From contig DATBMY010000548.1 in assembly GCA_036554605.1 (NCBI GenBank), positions 1-20,524 on the forward strand: DNA of 20,524 nucleotides, written 5' to 3'. This DNA comes from DATBMY01 sp036554605. Its GTDB lineage: Bacteria; Acidobacteriota; Blastocatellia; UBA7656. The notes beneath the pieces are model-generated. The model was given only the letters and a program-made list of their open reading frames with translations. It had not been told where the DNA came from and did no database searches. Positions within the stretch are counted from its first letter, which is position 1, and each line of letters starts with the position of its first letter. Positions 13,735-20,524 of the stretch are shown here, piece by piece. The position numbers were made by a program, and so were the translations under genes.

Positions 13735-14808
13735 TTATCGCGACGAGGCGGGGCGCGCGGGCGGTTTCTTTATCTGTCTTTTTGGAGTGATCCGCTGCAC
13801 GCTCACGTGCGAAGCATCGGTGCGGGTTATTATGTATTCAGCCGGGACGGGCTTGCCGTTCTCGTCGAGTTCCTGGATGGTGAACCCCTTGCGGCCTCCT
13901 TCATTCGTAAGCAGTATCGGCAGGACTCCGCGCAGCCCGTCTTCGGTGGTTGAACGGTTGATCGGCGCGCCAACGTAGCGCTTCGCCCTCAATGAATAGT
14001 GCAAAACCCATAGCCTGGTGAAATCTATCGGTCCTTCGGTCTCATAGCTCTTCATCGTCGCTATATAATTATTCTTCGGCTCGGAGCCGGGGACCTGGGT
14101 CTGGTCGAAGACGACCCAGCCGGTAAAACGGCGGCCGTCGCCCTCAAGGTGGAGTATCTCTTCGGGCACGTCGAGTTGAATCTGCTGCGCGCCTACCCAG
14201 CCCGCGCGTATGACCTCCGATTCGGGCAGTCGCACCTGATACCACAGGACGGTGCGGGTTTCGGGCTCCTCGGCCTCTACGCTCTCTTCGCCCTCTTGCT
14301 TTTCGGGCTTAAACTGCGTCCGCGCTTTGCCGACTATCTCGACAGGGGTTCGCTTGCTCAAGTAAGTGATGCGGTCGCCGCCGGGCTCGATCCTCAGCGG
14401 CGTCTTTACTTTGGTGTGGCCTTCTCCCTGCGACGGAATCGGCTGGGACTTCTCATATAGTTCGTCGATCTTATCTATGACGCTTTTGTTGACGACGTAA
14501 CTGGCCCTGATCCAGCCCTCGACGCCATCCTTAGTCCGGACCTTGTACCATTCTTCGATAATCGTGGGCTTTTGAACCTGTCTCTGTTCAAGGATTTCGA
14601 GCCGGTCGCCGCGCTTGACCTCGGCCAGGACCGAGGCGACAAGCGCCGTAGAGGCGCGTATCTCGATCTTGTCGCCCGGCGCGATGACGATGCCCTCGTC
14701 AATCTTCGAGTCGCCAGTAATCAGACTGCAACCGCTCAGCGCCAGGCCGCAGCATAAGATCACAAGCGCCAGCAGGGTTCTTATCGCCGTTGTGATAGAT
14801 ACTTTCAT
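13735..14808 (-). CDS. SH3-domain lipoprotein
   Basis: 357 residues. A lipoprotein signal peptide ends in LSGC (lipobox, Cys27). Two bacterial SH3-like regions are visible: residues 45-106 with WYKVRTKDGVEGWIRASYV, and residues about 133-212 with WYQVRLPESEVIRAGWVGA. A long acidic insertion (about 165-186) interrupts the second. The C-terminal 145 residues are beta-rich, without a family I recognise, and end in a basic Pro-rich tail. It should sit in the periplasm or outer membrane and may bind peptidoglycan, as other SH3b proteins do. The VIT1 gene follows in the same direction. A candidate promoter with perfect TTGACA lies upstream. Confidence 0.85.
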   Translation of the reverse strand: MKVSITTAIRTLLALVILCCGLALSGCSLITGDSKIDEGIVIAPGDKIEIRASTALVASVLAEVKRGDRLEILEQRQVQKPTIIEEWYKVRTKDGVEGWIRASYVVNKSVIDKIDELYEKSQPIPSQGEGHTKVKTPLRIEPGGDRITYLSKRTPVEIVGKARTQFKPEKQEGEESVEAEEPETRTVLWYQVRLPESEVIRAGWVGAQQIQLDVPEEILHLEGDGRRFTGWVVFDQTQVPGSEPKNNYIATMKSYETEGPIDFTRLWVLHYSLRAKRYVGAPINRSTTEDGLRGVLPILLTNEGGRKGFTIQELDENGKPVPAEYIITRTDASHVSVQRITPKRQIKKPPARPASSR

Positions 14809-14826
14809 TGTAAACGGGGTAAAAAC

Positions 14827-14856
14827 AAGCTAGCCGAGCCGTAGCGAGCGTGTCAA
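14827..14856 (-). promoter_or_regulatory. Candidate sigma-70-type promoter for SH3 lipoprotein/VIT1 operon
   Basis: On the minus strand TTGACA (14851-14856, perfect -35) is followed after 18 bases by TAGCTT (14827-14832), which keeps the T, A and final T of the -10 consensus. It lies about 20-50 bases upstream of the ATG at 14808 and downstream of a hairpin that would isolate it from the preceding gene. Confidence 0.4.
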
Positions 14857-14886
14857 GTATAAGACCGGGCAGCGGGGCGGCGCAGG

Positions 14887-14915
14887 AGCGCGGCGGGCTC
14901 CCCACCCGCCGCGCT
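14887..14915. terminator. GC-rich hairpin after the small secreted protein gene
   Basis: AGCGCGGCGGG (14887-14897) pairs perfectly with CCCGCCGCGCT (14905-14915) around a seven-base loop. It lies 24 bases past the stop of the 14940-15398 gene (minus strand). TTT follows only on the plus strand, so on the minus strand it lacks a U-tail and may need a factor or act as an RNA 3'-end barrier. Confidence 0.55.
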
Positions 14916-14939
14916 TTAGATTATCGGGGTCGCCATAGA

Positions 14940-15398
14940 TTATTGTTTAGCGGGTTCGGCCGTCGCGCCCATGCTCGTAAGAATCGAGCGCACCTGTTCC
15001 GCATTCTTCGTGCGCCAGTGATTGGCAAGCTCGAGCAGCTGCTTGCGCCTGGCTTGATCTTCGCCGACCGAGCACTTCGACTTGGGGTCATTCCACAACA
15101 GCCCGTTATTGATTATCTCGGATGGCCTTCCTTCATAATCAATCAGCGGATCGGCGGCCGCGAGCGTGGCCAGTCGATTTAAACAGTTCTCGACCCCGGT
15201 AGGTATGCCGGCGGCGGCGCGCGGGCGTTTTCGGCGCGGCCGGCGGCGTTGCGCGGCGGGGGTGGTTTGCTGCTGCGTGCTTGCTACGCCGGTCTGGCCG
15301 GCGCTTTGCTGTTGAGCGCGTGCGGATGCCGGAGCCTCAAAGGCCGGCGCGGCGACGGCGAACAGAGCCATCGCCATAATCGTGTGCCTGACTTTCAT
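14940..15398 (-). CDS. Small secreted hypothetical protein with basic linker
   Basis: 152 residues, not recognised. A signal peptide (MKVRHTIMAMALFAVAAPAF, cleavage near ASARA) precedes a Gln/Thr-rich stretch and an Arg-rich patch (RRRPRRKRPR, 51-60). A conserved-looking C-terminal domain follows (about 66-145) with two cysteines (Cys72, Cys109) that could form a disulfide, and helices such as QARRKQLLELANHWRT. The chosen ATG (15396-15398) has GGAGGT (15406-15411 complement) seven bases upstream. An in-frame upstream extension would add an implausible Cys-rich stretch that comes from a GCT trinucleotide run. The protein is probably periplasmic. Confidence 0.7.
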   Translation of the reverse strand: MKVRHTIMAMALFAVAAPAFEAPASARAQQQSAGQTGVASTQQQTTPAAQRRRPRRKRPRAAAGIPTGVENCLNRLATLAAADPLIDYEGRPSEIINNGLLWNDPKSKCSVGEDQARRKQLLELANHWRTKNAEQVRSILTSMGATAEPAKQ

Positions 15399-15512
15399 AA
15401 AGAAAACCTCCATGATTTTTCGGGATTGCCCGGCTGGGCCTGACTTATCGAGGAAGGCATTATTATAAAGACTTGCATCACCGTCTCTCCGGCAGCAGTC
15501 CACTCGATAACG

Positions 15513-15543
15513 ATTATAGCAGCAGCAGCAGCAAAGATGACAA
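15513..15543 (-). promoter_or_regulatory. Candidate promoter upstream of small secreted protein gene
   Basis: On the minus strand TTGTCA (15538-15543) and a perfect TATAAT (15513-15518) are separated by 19 bases, slightly long, mostly a GCT trinucleotide run. A second TATAAT lies at 15462-15467 without a matching -35. It lies between the ATP-grasp gene and the small secreted gene, so the latter may be transcribed separately. Confidence 0.3.
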
Positions 15544-15570
15544 TCGGGCAAGTAAGCTTAACCGCGCGGA

Positions 15571-16935
15571 CTAGCTCTCGACTTCGCCTTCGATGACGAA
15601 GAAGCCTGTCATGCCGCCGCCCGAGGTCACGTTCACCACCGCGGAGTTCGACAGCCTCACCATCGCGCCTTCGACCCGCCCGCCGAATATGAAGGGATTC
15701 GTGTCAACATACATCGGCTGCAGCGCCCATTGCGCCTCGTCGAATACGGGAAACTCCTCTTCGCTCAATTCGACCGCTTCCTGCACTATGAAGTCGCGCC
15801 CGAGCGCGCCCTCCAGCGCAGCCTCCCACTCGCCCTCGCTTACATGCCGGCCGATAGTTACGCCGTGCCCGCCGTAATCGTCGTTGGGCTTGAGCACGAA
15901 GGCTTCGCGGTTCTTTCTTACGTGCTCGACCAGGTCGACTAGCATGCCGCGGTAAGCCGTCTTCCGGGGCGCAAATCGCCGCGTCCACGGCACCGAGCCG
16001 GCTATGATCTCTTTTTCCGCCTGCGTGAACCAGCCTTGAAAAGCCTCGTCCGTAAGCATCTCGAAAGAGGCTTTTTTATGAAGCAGCTTGCAGCGAAACG
16101 GATTGACGAGACAGACCTGGCGCGCGCGATATGCCTCTATGAGGGGATGTCGCGTCCCGTATCGTGCGAGGAACTCATGTATGAGCACGCGCTTATAAAC
16201 AAGATCGACATGAAAATCCTCTTTGTACAATCGCCCGTTGCGGTACTCCAGTTCATCGGGCGAGCATATTATGGCGGGCACGCCGCGACCGACAAAGTAG
16301 TTTCTCAGCAAAAAGAACTCGCTTTCGGTCGGCAGCCCTTCCCAGTCGACTATGGCTACGTTAGGCGCGCCGACGCCGCCCCACTCGCGGAAGGCCGCGA
16401 GCAGCGATTCGAGCAGGCTTGCTTCGGGCGCGAACTGGTGGAGGCGATACCGGGCGGCGAGCGATTGCAGGGCCGGCACTCCGAAAAGCACCTGATTCAG
16501 GCCCGCCTGATCGGTGAGGCTCGACGGGTTCTCCGCGTTATACTCCACGAATCTTATGCCGTTGGCGTGTGTGAATGCGTCGAGGCGAGTGGTGACGGCT
16601 GTTTGCGAGTAGCCCGGGTCGATCAACGCAAGCTCGCGCTCCATATCGGTCAGCCCCACCGTGTCGAGCAGCGAGGGTGATGAAAGCAGCGCCGCGGCGA
16701 CTTTATCCAGCGCGCCGACAAGTATCTCTGAGGCCCGCGCGAGCTCATCGTACTGCCTGCGCGTCAGCAGGTGCGGCCGCAGCGATATGCCGAGCGGGCG
16801 GTCGCCATAGACGATCCTCCGCCCGGTCATCTCCTGGCGCAGCCGCGCGAAGAATTCGCTCGTGAGGCCCCCGCCGCTTTCGAGCCCCCGGTGAAACTCT
16901 TCGATTATCTTCTGCCTGTCGACAAGATCGGTCAT
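15571..16935 (-). CDS. ATP-grasp family ligase-like protein, substrate unknown
   Basis: 454 residues, cytoplasmic, no signal peptide. The fold resembles circularly permuted ATP-grasp and glutathionylspermidine-synthase-like ligases. FVEYNAENPSSL (129-140) is an acidic/Asn substrate-side motif. VNPFRCKLLHKKA (277-289) carries basic residues. FVLKPNDDYGGHGVTIG (347-362) is the ATP-binding Lys plus Gly-rich loop. FIVQE (382-386) is the adenine-contacting strand. VEGAMVRLSNSAVVNVTSGGG (421-441) should hold the Mg-binding residues. Such enzymes join a carboxylate to an amine via acyl phosphate, but I cannot name the product. The start overlaps the stop of the sensor gene (ATGA, 16932-16935), which implies coupled translation. 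Confidence 0.82.
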   Translation of the reverse strand: MTDLVDRQKIIEEFHRGLESGGGLTSEFFARLRQEMTGRRIVYGDRPLGISLRPHLLTRRQYDELARASEILVGALDKVAAALLSSPSLLDTVGLTDMERELALIDPGYSQTAVTTRLDAFTHANGIRFVEYNAENPSSLTDQAGLNQVLFGVPALQSLAARYRLHQFAPEASLLESLLAAFREWGGVGAPNVAIVDWEGLPTESEFFLLRNYFVGRGVPAIICSPDELEYRNGRLYKEDFHVDLVYKRVLIHEFLARYGTRHPLIEAYRARQVCLVNPFRCKLLHKKASFEMLTDEAFQGWFTQAEKEIIAGSVPWTRRFAPRKTAYRGMLVDLVEHVRKNREAFVLKPNDDYGGHGVTIGRHVSEGEWEAALEGALGRDFIVQEAVELSEEEFPVFDEAQWALQPMYVDTNPFIFGGRVEGAMVRLSNSAVVNVTSGGGMTGFFVIEGEVES

Positions 16936-18209
16936 CGCTTACGCAATCTCTCTATTGCCTGGCGGAAGCTCTGGCGGAGTTCTTCCATCTGTTCGGCCAG
17001 GCGGCTAAGCTCATCGCGCGTCATGAAAGAGGGCGCCCACCTTGACATCATCGGGTCACGATCTCTGGCCGTCGCGCTCAGATCGCCGAGGCTCCAGCGG
17101 GCGGTCGCATCGGTCAAATCGTTTATGCGGACGCCGAGCGAGCGACCGAAAAGAAAGCCGCCCGCCGCGGCGACAAGCACCGTTATGAGTCCAACCATAA
17201 AAAAGGTAGCGCGTGCCGATTTCGACGGCCCGCTAATGCTATCCGTCGCCTGCGCAACCCCGATCGCGCCGAGCTCCGCGCCGAACAGCGACTTGATGGG
17301 CTGCCACGCGACCGTGTACTCGCGGTTGCCCTCCCTGAGCGTTTCGCGCCCCGATCGCGTCCCGCGCGACGAGCCCACGAGCGGCGGCAGCTGCCTGCCC
17401 TCCTGCGCGCCCCTTGCCGGAGGTATGCTTGAGGCCACCACCTTATCCGCCAGGGCGATCAGCGCGCCGCCGTCTTCGTTCGCACCGAGTTCCAGAGATT
17501 GTCTGACTTCGGCCACAAGCGGCGCGCGCAGCGAAGAGGGAAAGCTCGAACCCGCGCCCGGCCGCGGCATGAAGTATGTGTTGAGCATCTGCCCGATCAG
17601 AACACAGCCCACGACGCGGTTGCCGTTGAGTATAGGCGAGGCTGCCTCAACCATCAAAGCCTGTTCGCCCGCGGCGCCTTCGGTGCTTCCGGCCGATACT
17701 ATCGCGCCAAGCTCGAGCTGGGCGTAGCGCGCGCCGCGCTCGATTATTCCCGACGCCACCGTTTGACCATCGCCCGACAGCACCAGGTCTGCCAGCAAAT
17801 GCTTATCGTCAGGCGCGAGCAGCGTCTCGCCCGCGGCGGGTCTCCCGTTATGACGCGCGCGCACCTGCCCCTGCGGGTCGGCTACGACAACCAGGTCGAG
17901 CGAGTAGGCGTCCTGCGCGCGGCGGAGTATATCCTGGAGGCGGGCGGCAGCGGCGGCCTGTTCCTGATTCTCGCCCCCAACAAGCGCGACGGCCGCAATC
18001 TCATCGGCAAGCCCCTGCGCGGCTGCCCGCATCTCGACCAGCCGCTTTTCGTATAGCGAGACGGCCGCGCGCGCGCCGCTCTCAATCTGGCGTGCGGCCT
18101 GCGAGGTATAAGAAGAATATATCTCGGATAAGACGAGGACCGACGCTATAAGGATCGGTAAGGCGGCGACTATCGCGCATAGAGCGCCGGTCTTTTCGCT
18201 TAATTTCAT
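16932..18209 (-). CDS. Cache/HAMP membrane sensor lacking an output domain
   Basis: 425 residues. Helix 1 at about 9-29, a periplasmic double-Cache-like sensor at about 35-325 (LDLVVVADPQGQVRARHNGR and VEAASPILNGNRVVGCVLIGQML are typical PAS-like Cache strands), helix 2 at about 335-355, and a HAMP domain at about 356-420 (RINDLTDATARWSLGDLSA, then TRDELSRLAEQMEEL). The protein stops right after HAMP. No histidine kinase, cyclase, phosphatase or MCP domain follows. The signal could therefore go to a separate partner, and the four-base overlap with the ATP-grasp gene makes that enzyme the first candidate (inference). The ATG at 18207-18209 follows a heptad repeat with no clear Shine-Dalgarno. 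Confidence 0.85.
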   Translation of the reverse strand: MKLSEKTGALCAIVAALPILIASVLVLSEIYSSYTSQAARQIESGARAAVSLYEKRLVEMRAAAQGLADEIAAVALVGGENQEQAAAAARLQDILRRAQDAYSLDLVVVADPQGQVRARHNGRPAAGETLLAPDDKHLLADLVLSGDGQTVASGIIERGARYAQLELGAIVSAGSTEGAAGEQALMVEAASPILNGNRVVGCVLIGQMLNTYFMPRPGAGSSFPSSLRAPLVAEVRQSLELGANEDGGALIALADKVVASSIPPARGAQEGRQLPPLVGSSRGTRSGRETLREGNREYTVAWQPIKSLFGAELGAIGVAQATDSISGPSKSARATFFMVGLITVLVAAAGGFLFGRSLGVRINDLTDATARWSLGDLSATARDRDPMMSRWAPSFMTRDELSRLAEQMEELRQSFRQAIERLRKR

Positions 18210-18340
18210 AATAAGAGGTCAGAGGTCATGGGTCGGAGGTCAGGGATCATCAGTGAGTCAGCCTCTGAATGTTGTGATAGCAAATTCAGGAAGAGAAACT
18301 CACTGGCCCCTGGCTCCTGACCCCTGATCCCTGTCTTTTA
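18210..18340. repeat. Heptad-period inverted repeat between zinc-ribbon/SUMF1 and sensor genes
   Basis: The left array has exact period seven: GAGGTCA (18215), GAGGTCA (18222), TGGGTCG (18229), GAGGTCA (18236), GGGATCA (18243), TCAGTGA (18250). The right array is complementary in character: CACTGGC (18301), CCCTGGC (18308), TCCTGAC (18315), CCCTGAT (18322), CCCTGTC (18329). CAGTGAG (18251-18257) pairs exactly with CTCACTG (18299-18305). The right array lies inside the upstream coding region and encodes its last residues and stop. Confidence 0.75.
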
Positions 18341-20524
18341 CGCAGCGGAAGCCGACCTTTGGGAAGGGCTGGTCCGCTTCAAGGAAGCCGCGATAGGAGC
18401 TGTTATGCGAATTATTGCCATCGTAAGCGCCACCTCTCATGACGCGATATGATTCGGGAGACCCCTTCACCGAGCCGGGCATGGCGGTTGTGCTGCCAGG
18501 GTAAGGCTCAAGACGGCTGGCGGTCCACTCCCAGACGTTGCCTATCATATCGAGCGCGCCAACCGGGCTTGCCCCCTGCGGGTAGCTGCCGACTTCCTTA
18601 ATCAAATCCGAATACTCATTAATGGGGGGCGAGTCGTTCTCCTTACCGATGTTGGCCATATTGCTCGCCCAGACATTACCCCAGGGATATTTGAGCCCGT
18701 TCTTGCCGCGCGCGGCCGCTTCCCACTCTGACTCCGTAGGCAGACGCTTGCCTGCCCAGGCAGCATAATTCGCCGCATCCTCCCACGTCACACCGGTCAC
18801 CGGGTAGGCGCCGCGGCCTTCGGGATATGTTCTGTTCACCCAGTTGGAGGGGGGATTGTAGCTCGTCGCATCGATAAACTTCTTGTATTCGGCGTTGCTC
18901 ACTTCAGTGCGGTCGATGTAGAACGGCGCGAGTTGAATCGTATGCTCGGGGCTCTCGATCTCGTCAGAGTCGTCGCGGCCGATCACATAAGTCCCGCCTT
19001 CGACAAGGACCATCCCCTCGGGCGCGACAGGCGCTGAAGGGGCGGCAGGTGTTGAAGGCGCGGCGGGCTGCTCCGCAACGGGCGGGGAGGCCGGATTCGG
19101 CTGAGGCGGCGCATCGGGCCTGCCGAGCACGTACCACCATACGGCGTAGGCTGCCGCGCCGATCACTAACAGCGCCACTATCGCCGATGCTATAACCGGC
19201 CCTCTGCTGCTTTTGACCGGGGTCTCTATCGCCCGGGCCGCGCTGCCCGGCCGGTAGGCTGGTGCAGCGGTCTCGGGTTTAACGCTCGGGCTGGTCCGGA
19301 CAGCTTTGGCAGGCGGCGCGGTTGCTGCCGGCGCGACGTACTCGCGGGTGCCGGACTCTTCGGGGGCAGGCTCTTGCATATTGCCGAACGAGGCCGTGCC
19401 GGCGCGGTCAGCTATCTCGGCGGCTTCTTCTTCAACCTCCGAGGCGGTAACGATATCGGGTTGAGATGCCGGCGGGACCGTGGCTTCAGACCCGAAAACG
19501 ATGGTGCGTTCTCCGACCGCGGAAGTGTCGCTGGCCGGGCCTTCAAGCGCGCCCTCGCCCAGATCTGCGCTGTCGAGATCGATCCGCGTAACGAAGGGCG
19601 CGGGCAGATCCTCCGAAGGCAGGTTTGTAAAAGGCGAGCCCGGCGCGGCCGTATCGGTCGAGGACTCCTGGCTTGCTTCTTCCTCCTCGACCGAGCCTGT
19701 GATTCGGGCCTGTTTGAAAGGAGCAGTCGGCGGAGGAAGCTCCGATTTGGACCCGGCCACTCCCGAAAGCACGTTTGTCTTCGCCCCTGCTTTCGGCTCG
19801 ACGTGGACGGTCACCTTCTCGTCCTCCGGCAGATTCTCCGGCGGCATAACAATCTGCCCCGATTCGCTCAGAGTGAGAGTATGCGCGCCCGACTCGACTT
19901 CGGGAGGAGGCGTCGATGCGAACTGTATGGTCCCATCGACCGTTTCCGCCTGCGGCTCCGGTAGGTGCTCGGCAAGATCGGGCAAGGTGCTCGGTTTATT
20001 CTCGACAGGCGCGGACCCGGTCGCGTCAATACTCGCAGCCGCTCCGGAAATCAGCGATGCGTTACAGACCCGGCAGCTGGCCGAGCCCACGGGGCTGTAG
20101 CTGTTGCAGGCCGCGCATAGCAGAGCTGAATCGCCGAAGGGGCCGGGCTGGGCATAGACGGGCGAGCCGCATGCCTTGCAATAAGCGGAGCCCGGGTCAA
20201 TCGACTCGCCGCAGGAGGGGCAGCCCTGCATGAATGAAGTCGAGGCCTGTTCCTGTGGTTGCTGGCGCGCCTGTATCAGGTCTTCGCCGCAGAGCGAGCA
20301 TACCTGAGCGGCGTGATCGTTCATCGTGCCGCAACGCGGGCATGAGGCATTGAAAACCTCGCGCGCTTCGCCATCGAGACGCCCGCCGCAGTTTTTGCAG
20401 AAAGCCCATCCGGGCTTTATGGCGGTCGAGCAGGTCGGGCAGGTCTTAAGTTCGCTCGTCTGGCGTCGGCGCTCAAACAGCGTCTGGCCGCACCACTTGC
20501 AGTAGCGCAACCCTTCGGAGAAAT
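18300..20524 (-). CDS. Multi-zinc-ribbon, single-pass membrane protein with SUMF1/FGE-like domain (5' end outside window)
   Basis: The frame is open to the window edge; at least 740 residues are present. No good start is visible: TTG at 20508-20510 has no spaced ribosome site. Numbering from that TTG: four CxxC...CxxC zinc ribbons (Cys24-41, 57-74, 97-114, 132-149), preceded by a lone CKWC (4-7) that is probably the second half of a fifth. A Pro/Glu/Ser-rich linker (about 155-435), a helix (438-463), a Pro/Ala linker and a periplasmic SUMF1-like domain (about 498-724) follow, with EGGTYVIG, PVTGVTWEDAANYAAW, RLPTESEWEAAARG, MIGNVWEW and MRGGAY...GFRCV. The cysteines of true formylglycine-generating enzymes are absent (GGAYDGNNSHNSSYRG), so it is probably a binding or non-FGE domain. 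The last 11 residues are encoded by heptad repeats. Confidence 0.88.
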   Translation of the reverse strand, partial: FSEGLRYCKWCGQTLFERRRQTSELKTCPTCSTAIKPGWAFCKNCGGRLDGEAREVFNASCPRCGTMNDHAAQVCSLCGEDLIQARQQPQEQASTSFMQGCPSCGESIDPGSAYCKACGSPVYAQPGPFGDSALLCAACNSYSPVGSASCRVCNASLISGAAASIDATGSAPVENKPSTLPDLAEHLPEPQAETVDGTIQFASTPPPEVESGAHTLTLSESGQIVMPPENLPEDEKVTVHVEPKAGAKTNVLSGVAGSKSELPPPTAPFKQARITGSVEEEEASQESSTDTAAPGSPFTNLPSEDLPAPFVTRIDLDSADLGEGALEGPASDTSAVGERTIVFGSEATVPPASQPDIVTASEVEEEAAEIADRAGTASFGNMQEPAPEESGTREYVAPAATAPPAKAVRTSPSVKPETAAPAYRPGSAARAIETPVKSSRGPVIASAIVALLVIGAAAYAVWWYVLGRPDAPPQPNPASPPVAEQPAAPSTPAAPSAPVAPEGMVLVEGGTYVIGRDDSDEIESPEHTIQLAPFYIDRTEVSNAEYKKFIDATSYNPPSNWVNRTYPEGRGAYPVTGVTWEDAANYAAWAGKRLPTESEWEAAARGKNGLKYPWGNVWASNMANIGKENDSPPINEYSDLIKEVGSYPQGASPVGALDMIGNVWEWTASRLEPYPGSTTAMPGSVKGSPESYRVMRGGAYDGNNSHNSSYRGFLEADQPFPKVGFRCVKDRDQGSGARGQ

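Noticed and set aside
15399..15551. N-terminal extension of the small secreted protein containing a run of cysteines
   Set aside because: The cysteines come from a GCT/TGC trinucleotide run and the extension overlaps promoter-like sequence; a good Shine-Dalgarno precedes the internal ATG at 15398.
18300..18999. Catalytic formylglycine-generating enzyme
   Set aside because: The SUMF1 fold is clear, but the active-site cysteines expected after RGG are replaced (GGAYDGNNSHNSSYRG), and no sulfatase gene is present.

Overview
The window is GC-rich, densely packed bacterial chromosome with ordinary metabolic and envelope genes. I see no phage, transposase, CRISPR array, rRNA or tRNA. The gene mix suggests a Gram-negative, soil-type bacterium: methylmalonyl-CoA genes, a SurA/PpiC foldase, a short BamD-like TPR protein, a MacB/FtsX-type exporter, a DUF1080 secreted protein, SH3 lipoproteins and a zinc-ribbon/SUMF1 membrane protein. 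I infer Acidobacteriota, perhaps Blastocatellia-like. No marker gene proves this. Isoleucine is often encoded by ATA, which is unusual in DNA this GC-rich.

Layout. 1-1965 (+): the end of meaB, then methylmalonyl-CoA epimerase and an anchored peptidyl-prolyl isomerase, tightly linked and closed by a hairpin. 2045-5256 (+): an MBL-fold hydrolase, methylthioadenosine phosphorylase (mtnP), a small periplasmic TPR protein and a PfkB sugar/nucleoside kinase. 5290-5667 (-): a small membrane protein with a Cys/His tail, divergent from dapF (5788-6648, +). 6656-11012 (-): a tripartite ABC exporter (ATPase, FtsX-type permease, HlyD-like adaptor). 11013-11397: a non-coding divergent region with two palindromes. 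11398-12990 (+): a secreted DUF1080 protein and a small exported protein with a predicted Sm/SH3-like barrel. 13007-14808 (-): a VIT1/CCC1 transporter and an SH3-domain lipoprotein. 14940-15398 (-): a small secreted protein of unknown function. 15571-20524 (-): an ATP-grasp ligase overlapping a Cache/HAMP sensor without an output domain, preceded by a zinc-ribbon/SUMF1 membrane protein that runs off the window.

The most striking non-genic signal is a set of intergenic arrays with a period of seven bases (eight at one site). The arrays are arranged as inverted repeats. They occupy almost the whole gap between genes, and their first units contain the stop codon of the flanking gene. Five sites show this (about 2872-2995, 5257-5292, 10198-10290, 12336-12427, 18210-18340). 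Unit sequence differs between sites while period and layout are shared. They resemble the heptanucleotide STRR repeats known from filamentous cyanobacteria, but the anchoring at stop codons and the different unit at each site are worth following up.

Other points of interest: DapF has serine where the second catalytic cysteine should be; the sensor and the ATP-grasp enzyme are translationally coupled (ATGA overlap); and the SUMF1 domain lacks the formylglycine-generating cysteines.
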